The position numbers and the translations under genes are program-made. This document shows, one piece after another, positions 34,478 through 43,098 of a stretch of DNA of 64,000 bases. The stretch spans positions 1,798,001-1,862,000 of the forward strand of contig NZ_VFPP01000001.1 of the NCBI RefSeq assembly GCF_006716745.1, read 5' to 3'. This DNA comes from Saccharothrix saharensis. Its GTDB lineage: Bacteria > Actinomycetota > Actinomycetes > Mycobacteriales > Pseudonocardiaceae. Under the pieces are notes generated by a model, which did no database searches, had not been told where the DNA came from, and saw only the letters and a list, made by a program, of their open reading frames with translations. Numbering within the stretch: the first letter of the stretch is position 1; every line of letters starts with the position of its first letter.

Positions 34478-36724
34478 TCACGTCGGCGGCAGGAACCGGT
34501 TGAAGAGTGCCTCGATCGCCGCCCTGGCCCGGACGTCCGCTGCCCGCAACGCGTCGGCGACGGCTTGGGGCAGGGGTCGTCCGGCGGCGGCGCGCCACGC
34601 GATCCACTCCTCGATCGTGCGGTCGTTCTTCTCGCTGTTGACGCCGTTGGGCAGGGGCAGGTAGTTCTCGGGCACGTCGAGCAGCACGCTGTTCCGCTGG
34701 GGCGGCGTGAGCCTGGGGAACCTGGGGTCGCGGGCGATCTCCGCGCGGGGCATCAGGTGGTCGGTGCTCCACCTCGTGGTGGCGGTCATCGGCGCGCCGG
34801 TGGTGACGTCGATCGGCACCGTGCCCACGGGGCGCAACGCCGGGTCGAGCGCGGCGGCGTTGCGCAGCGCGACCGGTCGGGCGGCGGCACCGGGGGTGGC
34901 CGCGGCGGTCTGCTCGACCAGACTGCGGGTGAGCCCCGAGACCTCGTCGGCCAGCAGCTGGTGGTTGCGGCGCAGTTGCGCGGCGAGCTGGTGGTAGCGC
35001 AGGCCGCCGGCCTGTCCCACGGGTGGGATGACGTTCGGCCGGCGGCCGGCGCGGACCTGCTCGACGGTGAACCCGCCGGGCGGGTTGAGCTCCAGGAGCA
35101 CCTCCCGGGTCAACCGGGCGATCTCCGCTTCGATCCGGAGGATCTCCCCGCGTCCTCGCTGTGCGGCGGTCGCCTCGCGGCGGGCCGTGGCTTCGCCTGC
35201 CACCTCCCGGTCGAGCGCGTTGCGGGCTCGCCGCAGGTTCGCCTCGGCGACGCGCACAGCGGCCGGAGCGCCGTCGGCCCGCGCGGTGTGCAGGGCGGCC
35301 TCGGCCGTGGCGACGCGCGTCCGCGCGGAGGCCACTTCCCGCGTCGCGGTGGCGAGGGCCGTCCCGGTCTCGGCGACCCGTCGATCGGCTGCCGCCGTGC
35401 GTGCGGTCGCGGGTGGCGTGTCGACTGCCGGCGCGGTGCCGGCCGGGGCGGTGGTAGCCGGGGCGGTGGCGGTCAACGGGGCGGGGTCCCGCACGGCCGA
35501 AGTCCCACCAGGTGCCGGCAACCCCCTCGGCAGGACGGGAACCGGTGGTCCGGCCGGCGCCGTCACCGGGGCACCGCCGCGTCCCGGGGGCGCGGCGAGC
35601 GTAGCCGGCCCGGAGGCGGAAGCGGGTCGGGCGCCGCTGCCGACCGCTTCCCAGTGGCCGGTGTTCGCGTCGAACACCATCTCGATCACCGACGGTGGTG
35701 GCGGTGGTGGCGTGCTGCGCAGACCGACCGGCGCCAGGACGACCTGCCCGTCGGGCGTGATCGCCAGGACTCGGAACCGGCCCTCGGGCAGGTCGACCGT
35801 CGAGCCGATCAACTCGGCGTTGCCCAGCCGCACGGCTCGCGCGCCCGCGCCGGCACCCAGCAGCATCCCCAACGGGATCGCCACGGCCCACTGCCCACCC
35901 GACGGAATGCCCTGACGCCAGATGGACCGCGCCACCCCGCCGTTGAAGTGGTCCTGCAGCAACGCGGTCAGCAGCGACTGCGTCCCCAACGACGCGGCCG
36001 CGCTCACCCCACCGGCCACCGCGCCGCCCGCCAGCCCGTAGCCGACCGACCGCGTGGCGAACCCGGCGCCGGTCGCGGCCGCACCACCGAGGCGGCTCGC
36101 GGCCGCACCCGCACCCCGGGTGACCGCGGCGGTCAGCAACGCGCGCCACGCCGCACTGGTGAGGATGCTCTCACCCTCGTTCCACGAGATGTCGCCCCGC
36201 GTGTAGGCCCGCGAGACCTCCGTGGCGGCTTCGTGGAACCCCATGGACAGCACCTGCTCGCCGGCTTCCACCAAGGCGACCGCGCCGGCCGCCACGAACG
36301 CCGCGGCTCCGCTGGCGTAGTACCAGCCACCGCGGTCCCAGTGGTCCAGCGCGCGACCCGCGAGCCAGGTGCCGGCCGCTTCGTTCATCATGCCGAGGCT
36401 GTCACCCGCCGGATTCGCGGTGTGCCACTGCTCGGCCGCGGCCACCACCGGCGCGAACACCGCGATCAACCGCTCGACCCGCGCACTCGCGGCGGACACC
36501 GCCCCGCCCCGGCCGGCCGGCGCCCCGATGAACTGCTGATCGGTCCGTAGCCTCTCCGCGACACCACGAACGGCGTTCAACGCGTGATCCCGGGGCCGCG
36601 CCGGCACGTCCGCGGTCAAGCGCGTCACCAACGCCTCCGCTTCGGCCAGCTCCGCGGCGACCAGCGCGGTGGTCCGATCGCTCGTCGGGTCGGCGCCGGT
36701 CCGCGGACCCCGGGTCAGTTCGAT
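34478..36724 (-). pseudogene. C-terminal part of a large polymorphic nuclease toxin, cut by IS110 insertion
   Basis: About 750 codons open from the IS boundary to the TGA at 34478. The N-side third is Ala/Gly-rich with helix-rich segments (SLGMMNEAAGTWLAG, DHWDRGGWYYASGAAA, NEGESILTSAAWRAL); next a proline-rich linker with SVIEMVFDANTGHWE, an Ala/Arg-rich coiled-coil stretch (VASARTRVATAEAALH), and at the end an HNH-like nuclease domain: STDHLMPRAEIARDPRF, then PENYLPLPNGVNSEKND and EEWIAW. The Asp-His...Asn...Asn..Lys pattern is typical of toxin endonucleases. The frame enters the IS110 element without a start codon in context. The likely N-terminus lies beyond the IS (37994-38419). GTG 36631 could start a shortened protein, but it lacks a clear RBS. 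Confidence 0.7.
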
Positions 36725-36737
36725 GCCCCTATGGATG

Positions 36738-37829
36738 TCAAGCGGCTTCGGATAGTGGCGTGGATGTGTCGTCAGGACTGTTGATCAGCGAGTAGACCTC
36801 GCGGGCGATGTAGCGCTTGAGGCAGCGGATGGCTTCGCGGCGGGTTCTGCCCTGGGCCAGGCGGCGGGCGAGGTAGTCCTGTGTGCGCGGGTCCCAGCGC
36901 AGGCGGGACAGGGCGATGCGGTAGAGAGCGGCATTGGCTTGGCGGTCGCCACCGCGGTTGAGCCGTCGACGTCGGGTCTTCCCGGAGGACGCCTCGATCG
37001 GGCTGACGCCGCACAGCGCGGCGAACGAGGCCTCGCTGCGCATCCGGTCGGGGTTGTCTCCCGCGGTGATGACGAGCGCGGCTGCGGTGTCCGGGCCGAT
37101 GCCCGGTCGTCGTAGCAGCTCGGGGACGTGTGTCTGGAGAACCGTCTCGATCCGGTTGTTGAGGTCGTCGATTTCGCAGGTCAGATCGCGGATACGGCGG
37201 GCGAGCAGCCGAAGCGTGTATGTCGCGGCCGAGCGGGGATCGGTCGGGGTGTCGGCATCGAGTTCGGCGCAGCGGCGGACGAGTTTGGGGTTGCCCAGCC
37301 CGGACAACGAGTCCCTCAACTCCGGGTCGGCGGAGACGAGTACGGCCTTGAGCTGGTTGATCGCCTGGGTGCGCGACTTGATCGCCGATGCCTTCGCCAG
37401 CTTGAACATGCGAATCATCTCGACCGGGCCGGCACCGGTTTTCGCTTTCGCGGCAGCGCGGCCGGACAGCACCGCCCTGGCCGCTGCCTCGGCGTCCCCG
37501 GCGTCGGTCTTGCCCCGGCGACGCTGGACCTTGTCGGGCTGGTTGACTTCCACCACCGCGATGCCCGCTGCGGTGAGATGACGTGCCAGGGCTGCTCCGT
37601 AGGAGCCGGTGCATTCGACACCGGCGTGGCGCACCCTGCCGAAGGACGAGGCCCAGGACAGCACCCGCCGATAGCCCGACACGGTCGTCGGGAACGTCTC
37701 ACTGCCCAGCAGCACGCCGAGAGTGCTGATCACGGCGGCGACGTGGAAGTCCTTGTGCGTGTCGACACCGAGAACGATCTCCGGCCGGTCGGCCTGGTCG
37801 CGTTCGGGCTTGTCGGGGACACTGGGCAC
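36738..37829 (-). CDS. IS110-family transposase (DEDD recombinase)
   Basis: 363 residues, apparently intact. The N-terminal RuvC-like DEDD domain has LGVDTHKDFH, the glutamate in VECTGSYG, and KTDAGDAEAAA with two aspartates. The C-terminal Transposase_20 domain has RPGIGPDTAAALV (helix-hairpin-helix-like) and the catalytic serine in EASSGKTRRRRLNRGG. Length is normal for the family. It recombines DNA at target and donor sites chosen by a bridge RNA. Whether the copy still moves cannot be told, but no lesion is seen. Confidence 0.93.
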   Translation of the reverse strand: MPSVPDKPERDQADRPEIVLGVDTHKDFHVAAVISTLGVLLGSETFPTTVSGYRRVLSWASSFGRVRHAGVECTGSYGAALARHLTAAGIAVVEVNQPDKVQRRRGKTDAGDAEAAARAVLSGRAAAKAKTGAGPVEMIRMFKLAKASAIKSRTQAINQLKAVLVSADPELRDSLSGLGNPKLVRRCAELDADTPTDPRSAATYTLRLLARRIRDLTCEIDDLNNRIETVLQTHVPELLRRPGIGPDTAAALVITAGDNPDRMRSEASFAALCGVSPIEASSGKTRRRRLNRGGDRQANAALYRIALSRLRWDPRTQDYLARRLAQGRTRREAIRCLKRYIAREVYSLINSPDDTSTPLSEAA

Positions 37830-37927
37830 GGTCGTTTGTCTCCTGGTCGGCTCTCGGGACGGATCGGCCGTCGCCGGGCCGGTCGGGAGCGGTCAGGACT
37901 GTGATGGCGCCTTGTTAGCGGCAAGGC
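37830..37927 (-). ncRNA. Candidate IS110 bridge RNA region
   Basis: Noncoding end of the element upstream of the transposase. Read on the minus strand it starts with the stem GCCTTG-CCGCTAA-CAAGGC (37927-37909), next to the GCCCCTAT core, followed by a second GC stem (CGGCC..GGCCG near 37867-37883). Bridge RNAs of this family begin with a 5' hairpin and then carry target- and donor-binding loops. The exact ends and loops were not worked out. Confidence 0.4.
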
Positions 37928-37993
37928 CCCTATCGGGACACGCTCCGCCGGTCCGGCGACAGCAGGCACCGCTCCAGGCCCATGGCCGACAGA

Positions 37994-38419
37994 TCAAACT
38001 AAGGACACTTGGTCAGTCGTAGCGCGGGTCAGACCACCGACCCGGAGCGGCACAACATGATCCTCACAGTCGTAGCGCCGGGAGAGCCGGATGTGCTCTT
38101 CGCCCAGCACGGCCAGGTGCCCGGGGCTGACCACCAACGGGGCCGCTTCCGCTTCGTTCTCCGCGATCCGCGCTTCCACCTGCGGCAACGTCAACCCGGC
38201 GATCTCCTCGGCCGACAACGGCGACCGCTGTACCGTGACACCCGACGCGTCCCGCTGGACGCCCAGCAGTCCGGCGGTCGCCCGGTTCCCCGCCAGGCGC
38301 TGCACCCGCAGCGCCGCCGCGACACCCCCGGTCGGCACCGCCACCGCCGCCCGCGGTCCCCGCGCCGGTCCACCGTGATCGACGACATCGCCAGGTGCAT
38401 GATCGGTATGCGCCCTCAT
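37994..38419 (-). pseudogene. N-terminal fragment of an injection-system-type toxin
   Basis: 141-residue frame from ATG 38419 (MRAHTDHAPGDVV). It has the low-complexity head and the VQRLAGNRATAGLLGVQR motif seen at the start of many actinobacterial effectors carried by extracellular contractile injection systems, then a helical segment (SAEEIAGLTLPQVEARIAE, VVSPGHLAVLGEEHIRL). It ends abruptly in unrelated-looking sequence and a TGA at 37994, about 60 bases before the IS110 core. It is probably the start of the gene whose bulk lies at 34478-36724. Assignment to an injection system is inference from the motif; no such system is encoded in the window. Confidence 0.6.
38014..38078. repeat. Short direct repeat, CAGTCGTAGCGC twice
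   Basis: Two identical 12-base copies, 38014-38025 and 38067-38078, 53 bases apart in the damaged part of the toxin N-terminal fragment. They may bound a small insertion scar; coding sense ends at the outer copy. Confidence 0.55.
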
Positions 38420-38777
38420 CCACCCAGTATTCGAACACCGGGAGGCGATCACCCGGTCGATCGGCCGTCCGCGGAGGCACACCGGACCGCCCGGACGGGC
38501 ATCGCGCCACGACGGGCGCGAACGACCCGCCGGATCCGGTCCGGGCGAGAACGCTGTGACCAGCGGAGGTGTCGCCGTCCCCGAGGAGTGGGCGGCGCGG
38601 GTCCGGCGTCGGTCGGACGGTCGCGGAAGCGCGGCTCACCGTTCCCGCGTCACAGTCGCCGCGGATCGGCATGGTTTCCCGGCGTGTGGGTACTCTGCCG
38701 CTCGGTCGCTCGCCCGGCCGTCGCGGGTCGGGCTGGACCGGTCCGGTCTGTTCGAGCGACGGGAATGGTTGACGCAC
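38420..38777. other. Intergenic region upstream of the SpoIIE/STAS protein
   Basis: 358 bases without convincing coding sequence, though the rightward frame is open from 38556. It holds GCAT-15-GGGTAC (38669-38693), a match to the Streptomyces sigma-B type consensus GNNT-N14-16-GGGTAY, about 80 bases before the chosen start. Confidence 0.4.
38669..38693 (+). promoter_or_regulatory. Candidate sigma-B type promoter
   Basis: GCAT (38669-38672), 15 bases, GGGTAC (38688-38693). It would start transcription near 38700. A similar match (GTGT-16-GGGTAC on the minus strand, 44654-44629) lies before the RsbW-type gene at 44592. Each motif is short and could occur by chance. Confidence 0.35.
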
Positions 38778-41522
38778 GTGGATCCCACCTTCGAGACCAC
38801 CGACCTGCGCGCGTTGGTGGACGGGCTGGCCGTGGTGCTCTGGCAGGCCGACGCCCGGACCCGCCGCTGCACGTTCGTGTCCGCCCACGCCGAGCGCCTG
38901 CTGGGCCACCCGGCGAGCCGGTGGGCGGACGAGCCGGACTTCCTCGGCTCGCTGATCCACCCCGACGACCGGGCCGAGGCCGCCCGGGAGCGGTGGCGCG
39001 ACGAGCCAGGGCGGGACGTGTTCGAGGTGGAGTACCGGGTGGTCACCGCCTGGGGTGACGTGCTGCGGTTGAAGGAGAAGCTGCACGTCGTGCGGGACGT
39101 CGACGGCGTCGCGAGAACCGTGCGCGGTGCGTTGAACGACGTCACCGCGCGTCACGCGGAGCACGAGCGGCAGCGGTTTCTGGCCACGCTCGACAGCGAG
39201 TTGCAGCGCCTGGACGACGCGGAGCAGCTGATGGCGTTGGCGACGCGCCTGCTCGGCGAGCACCTGGGGGTGGACCGGTGCGCCTATGCGCGCACCGAGG
39301 CCGACGAGAACCACTTCGTGATGAGCGGCGACTACGCCACCGGGCTGCCCCCGTTGCCCGGCAGGTTCGCCATGGCCGCGTTCGGCGACGGTGCGCTGCG
39401 GGCGATGCGCGCGGGTGAGCCGTGGGTGGTGGTCGACAGCGAGAACGACCCCCGGCTCCGGCCGCGGGACCTCGACGCCTACCGGTTCACCGGCATCCGC
39501 GCGGTGATCTGCCTGCCGCTGCTGCGCGGCGGGCGGTTCGTCGCCGCCATGGCGGTGCACCAGGCGACGGTCCGGCGCTGGACACCCGAGGAGGTCGAGG
39601 TGGTGTCCGTGGTGGTCAACCGGTGCTGGGAGTCGATGCAGCGCGTGCACGCCGACCGGGCGCTGCGCGACAGCGAGCAGCGCCACCGGCTGCTCGTGGA
39701 ACGGGCCAACGACGCCATCTGGGTGCTGGACCACGACCTGCGGTTCGTCGAGGTCAACCAGGCCGCGTGCGAGCTGCTCGGGACCGACCGCGAGAGCCTG
39801 GTCGGCCGCCCGGTGGGCGACCTGGTCGCGCCCGACTCGCTGGGTCGACCGGCTCGGCTCACCGCCGACCTGCCCGCCACCCGGGTGGTCAACGAGGTGT
39901 GGGGCCTGAAGCGGGCCGACGGCACGGTGGTGGAGGTCGAGCTGAGCATCCAGGCCACGCCGACCGGTGTGCAGGCGATCGGGCGGGACGTCACCGAGCG
40001 GCAACGCGCCGAGGCCGAGCGGGAGCGGCTGCTGCAGCGCGAGCACGAGATCGCCGAGGCGTTGCAGCGCAGCCTGCTGCCCCGCGAGCTGCCCGCGTTG
40101 GACCGGCTGGCGACCTCCGCCCGGTACCTGCCCGCCGGCACCCACTCCCGGATCGGCGGCGACTGGTACGAGGTGCTGCCGTTGGAGGGCACCGCGGTCG
40201 CCCTCTCCGTCGGGGACGTCGTGGGCAAGGGCCCCAGTGCCGCCGCCGTGATGGGGCAGTTGCGCAGCGCGCTCGCGGGCTACCTGCTCGACGGCCACTC
40301 CCCCGCCGCCGCGTTGGAGCGGCTGGACGCCTTCACCGGCCGGGTCAACGGTGCGGTGGGCAGCAGCTGCGCCTGCCTGACCTTCGACTGGAACACCGGC
40401 AGGCTGTGCTGGGCCGTCGCCGGGCACCCGCCGCCGCTGGTGCTCGACCCGACCGGCCGAGCCTCGCTGCTGCCCGGTGGCGCCGGGGCGGTGCTGGGCG
40501 CACCGGGCCGCGCGCCCTACGTCGACCACGCCACCGACCTGCCGCCGGGTGCCTCGGTGGTGCTCTACACCGACGGGCTGGTCGAACGCCGCGGCGCGGT
40601 GATCGACCAGGGCCTGCGCCGGCTGGTGGACACCGTCCGCGACGCGCACGACCTGGCGCCCCAGGCGCTCAGCGACGCCATCACCTCCTCGCTGCTGGCC
40701 GACGGCCAGGACGACGACGTGGCGCTGGTCGTCGCCCGCCACCTGCCCCCGCCCCTGCGGGACACCGTGCCGGCGCGTCCCGCCGAGCTGTCCGGGATGC
40801 GCCGCGCCGTCGCCGCGTGGGCGGCCACCGCCGGCCTGTCCGCGGACCTGCTGGACGACCTGCAACTGGCCCTCGGCGAGGCCGCCGCGAACGCCGTGGA
40901 CCACGCGTACCCGCCCGACGCGCCCGGCGACTTCACCTACGCCGTCGCGACCACCGCCACGGGCCTGCGCGTCACCGTCCAGGACTACGGTCGCTGGCGG
41001 CCCGAGCCCGAGGACAAGGGCTACCGGGGACGCGGCCTGCAGATCATCCGCACGATCGGTGAACAGGCGGTGTTCCACCACACCGGGGAAGGCACGACCG
41101 TCGAGTTCCACCTCACCGCCGAGCCGTCGCGGACACCGGTGCCCGCGGTGGCGGTGGCGGAGCCGGGCCGGGGGCGCGCGGACGTCACCGACGTCACCGA
41201 CACCGTCGACGACGCCCCGGTCCAGGTGCTGCGCCTGAGCGGTGACGTGGACCTGAGGACCGTCGACGACCTGCGCGTGGCCCTGACCGCCCGGATCGAC
41301 TCGGCCGACCCGCGCCCGGTCGAGATCAACCTCGGCGAGGTCGCCTACCTCAGCAGCTCGGGCATCGCGCTGCTGCTGGAAGCCGCCGCGGCCGCCACCC
41401 GCGCCCGCCGTGCCCTCACCGTGCACGCCGTCGAGGGCACCCCTCCCGCGCGCGTGCTGTCGCTGTCCGGCCTGCACGGCCTCACCGGCGACGCGCTCGC
41501 CGTTCGGATCGGGACCGGGTAG
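38778..41522 (+). CDS. PAS-GAF-PAS-SpoIIE phosphatase-HATPase-STAS signalling protein
   Basis: 914 residues from GTG 38778 (TTG 38769 is also possible). Domains in order: PAS (about 1-130), GAF (140-300), PAS (310-430), PP2C/SpoIIE phosphatase (440-660: GGDWYEV, GDVVGKGPSAA, LYTDGLVER, DDDVALVV), RsbW-type ATPase (675-795: LGEAAANAVDHAY, GYRGRGLQIIR) and a C-terminal STAS domain (815-914) with the phosphorylatable serine region in VAYLSSSGIALLL. Soluble, no membrane segment. All three elements of a partner switch (kinase, phosphatase, antagonist) are on one chain, with three sensor domains. It probably controls a sigma factor encoded elsewhere. Confidence 0.9.
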   Translation: MDPTFETTDLRALVDGLAVVLWQADARTRRCTFVSAHAERLLGHPASRWADEPDFLGSLIHPDDRAEAARERWRDEPGRDVFEVEYRVVTAWGDVLRLKEKLHVVRDVDGVARTVRGALNDVTARHAEHERQRFLATLDSELQRLDDAEQLMALATRLLGEHLGVDRCAYARTEADENHFVMSGDYATGLPPLPGRFAMAAFGDGALRAMRAGEPWVVVDSENDPRLRPRDLDAYRFTGIRAVICLPLLRGGRFVAAMAVHQATVRRWTPEEVEVVSVVVNRCWESMQRVHADRALRDSEQRHRLLVERANDAIWVLDHDLRFVEVNQAACELLGTDRESLVGRPVGDLVAPDSLGRPARLTADLPATRVVNEVWGLKRADGTVVEVELSIQATPTGVQAIGRDVTERQRAEAERERLLQREHEIAEALQRSLLPRELPALDRLATSARYLPAGTHSRIGGDWYEVLPLEGTAVALSVGDVVGKGPSAAAVMGQLRSALAGYLLDGHSPAAALERLDAFTGRVNGAVGSSCACLTFDWNTGRLCWAVAGHPPPLVLDPTGRASLLPGGAGAVLGAPGRAPYVDHATDLPPGASVVLYTDGLVERRGAVIDQGLRRLVDTVRDAHDLAPQALSDAITSSLLADGQDDDVALVVARHLPPPLRDTVPARPAELSGMRRAVAAWAATAGLSADLLDDLQLALGEAAANAVDHAYPPDAPGDFTYAVATTATGLRVTVQDYGRWRPEPEDKGYRGRGLQIIRTIGEQAVFHHTGEGTTVEFHLTAEPSRTPVPAVAVAEPGRGRADVTDVTDTVDDAPVQVLRLSGDVDLRTVDDLRVALTARIDSADPRPVEINLGEVAYLSSSGIALLLEAAAAATRARRALTVHAVEGTPPARVLSLSGLHGLTGDALAVRIGTG

Positions 41523-41653
41523 CGCCGGGTCGTGCGGGGATCCGGAGCCGGACGTGATCACTCGTCGGGTGACGCCGTCGCCGCCGTGGTTACCTTTGAG
41601 GTCGAGGGCGTGGGCGGCTGGTCGTGCCCCGCGGCGGGAGAGGGGGTGCGGTC

Positions 41654-42397
41654 ATGGCCGACACGGGAACGGACGACCTGCACGGGGTCATCCGGCGACT
41701 CGACGACGTCACCGCGGCCTTGGCCGACCTGTCCCAGGTGTTGGACGAGGAAGAGGACCTGGCGGCCATCATGGACCGCGTGTGCCGACAGGTCGTCGGC
41801 GCGATCCCCGACGCGGACCTCGCGAGCGTGACGGTGCTGCGCGACGGCACCCCGGCGTCCCTCGCCTGGACCGACGAGCACACCCTGGCCGTGGACCGCG
41901 CCCAGTACGACGCGGGCGAGGGACCCTGCCTGGAGGCCGCCGCGTCCCGGGAGATGCGGCGCGTCGCCGTCGCCGAGGCCGCCGACCGGTGGCCCGCCTT
42001 CACCCGGGCGGCCACCCACCTCGGTATCGGCAGCTACCTGTCCGCGCCCCTGCTGCTGGGCGAGCAGTACCACGGTTCGCTCAACCTCTACGGCCGGCAG
42101 ACCCACGGCTTCCGCGAACTCGACGCCGCCCTGCTGGAACTCTTCACCACCGCCGCCGAGGCGGCCCTGCGCAACAGCCGGCGCTACCTTCGAGCCCGCC
42201 GCCAGGTGGGCCAACTGCACGAGGCACTGGAGTCGCGGGCCGTCATCGACCAGGCGAAGGGCATCGTGATGGCCGTCCACCGCGTCTCCGCCGACGACGC
42301 GTTCACCATGCTGGTGAACCGTTCCCAACAGGAGAACCGCAAACTCCACGAGCTGGCCGAGCACTTCCTCGACGAGGCCATCCGCCCCGACGCCTGA
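41654..42397 (+). CDS. GAF-ANTAR transcription antiterminator
   Basis: 247 residues. A GAF sensor (residues 25-170: LASVTVLRDGTPASL, AGEGPCLEA, YLSAPLLLGEQYHGSLNLY) is joined to a C-terminal ANTAR RNA-binding domain (about 180-240: LESRAVIDQAKGIVMAVHRV, LHELAEHFLDE). ANTAR proteins bind paired RNA hairpins and stop premature termination. ATG at 41654 lies 131 bases after the SpoIIE/STAS gene; both may respond to the same signal. No paired ANTAR hairpin was picked out nearby. Confidence 0.92.
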   Translation: MADTGTDDLHGVIRRLDDVTAALADLSQVLDEEEDLAAIMDRVCRQVVGAIPDADLASVTVLRDGTPASLAWTDEHTLAVDRAQYDAGEGPCLEAAASREMRRVAVAEAADRWPAFTRAATHLGIGSYLSAPLLLGEQYHGSLNLYGRQTHGFRELDAALLELFTTAAEAALRNSRRYLRARRQVGQLHEALESRAVIDQAKGIVMAVHRVSADDAFTMLVNRSQQENRKLHELAEHFLDEAIRPDA

Positions 42398-42518
42398 CCG
42401 CACACCTCCCCTCCACGCCCGACGGCTGAATCCGCACCTGTCGGGTGTGCCGGCCGAACGGCCTCGCGTCCGGATCGTCCGATGGTTGGCATCACGCCGT
42501 TCGGGCAACATCACCGGC

Positions 42519-43097
42519 ATGGCATCGGCTGCGGTCGCTCGACGGGGTTGGACACGGATCGTGGTGGTGGCGTTGGTCGTCGTGGCGGCCGGTGGTTGTC
42601 AGTGGCCCCGTGACGCCGACGGGACGGCGGACCGGGTGCGTGACGGCACGATCCGGGTCGGGGTGGCGAACAACCCGCCGTGGACGGTCGTGGACGGCGG
42701 GGGTGCGGGGCGGGAGCCCGGCGGTGTCGAGGTGGAGCTGGTGCGACGGTTGGCGGACAGCCTGGGGGCACGCGTGCAGTGGGTGCCCGGTGGGGAGGCG
42801 GAGCTCATGGCCGCGTTGTCCGAGCGCGGCCTCGACCTCGTCGTCGCGGGGCTGGACGCCGAGTCGCCGTGGGAGCAGGACGTCGCCCTCACCACCGACT
42901 ACCTCACCACGGACGAGGCGGTCGCCGTGCCTGCGGGAGAACCGGTCGACACCGGCACGCACCTGGCGGGTCTCGACCACGTCATGGCCGTGCCGCCGGG
43001 CGAGAACGCCTGGCAGAGCACCGTCGAGCGCTTCCTGCTCGAACTGGACGAGGACGAAGTGCGCCGCCTGCTCGACACCCACCGCGCGGGGACGTGA
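42519..43097 (+). CDS. Family 3 solute-binding lipoprotein
   Basis: 192 residues from ATG 42519, chosen because it gives a clean lipoprotein signal (VVVALVVVAAGGC, lipobox AGGC). The mature part begins like a family 3 amino-acid-binding protein: RDGTIRVGVANNPPWTVV, GVEVELVRRLADSLGA and ERGLDLVVAGLDA. It is shorter than the usual 230-260 residues and seems to lack part of the second lobe, so it may be a reduced binding or sensory protein. No ABC permease or ATPase is next to it; the following gene, one base after its stop, is a cation transporter. Confidence 0.78.
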   Translation: MASAAVARRGWTRIVVVALVVVAAGGCQWPRDADGTADRVRDGTIRVGVANNPPWTVVDGGGAGREPGGVEVELVRRLADSLGARVQWVPGGEAELMAALSERGLDLVVAGLDAESPWEQDVALTTDYLTTDEAVAVPAGEPVDTGTHLAGLDHVMAVPPGENAWQSTVERFLLELDEDEVRRLLDTHRAGT

Positions 43098-43098
43098 C

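Larger units (their letters stand above)
36725..37933 (-). mobile_element. IS110-family insertion sequence
   Basis: About 1.2 kb element with one transposase gene (36738-37829). GCCCCTAT occurs at both edges (36725-36732 and 37926-37933), as expected for the recombined target core of IS110 elements, which lack terminal inverted repeats. The end beyond the transposase stop is very short; the end upstream of its start is about 100 bases and noncoding, where the family's bridge RNA is made. Both sides of the element carry fragments of toxin-type coding sequence. Confidence 0.8.

Noticed and set aside
38064-41561. A very long open frame on the minus strand opposite the SpoIIE/STAS gene
   Set aside because: Composition is typical of a GC-rich antisense shadow (His/Gly/Arg/Val-rich, no domains), while the plus strand has clear domains.
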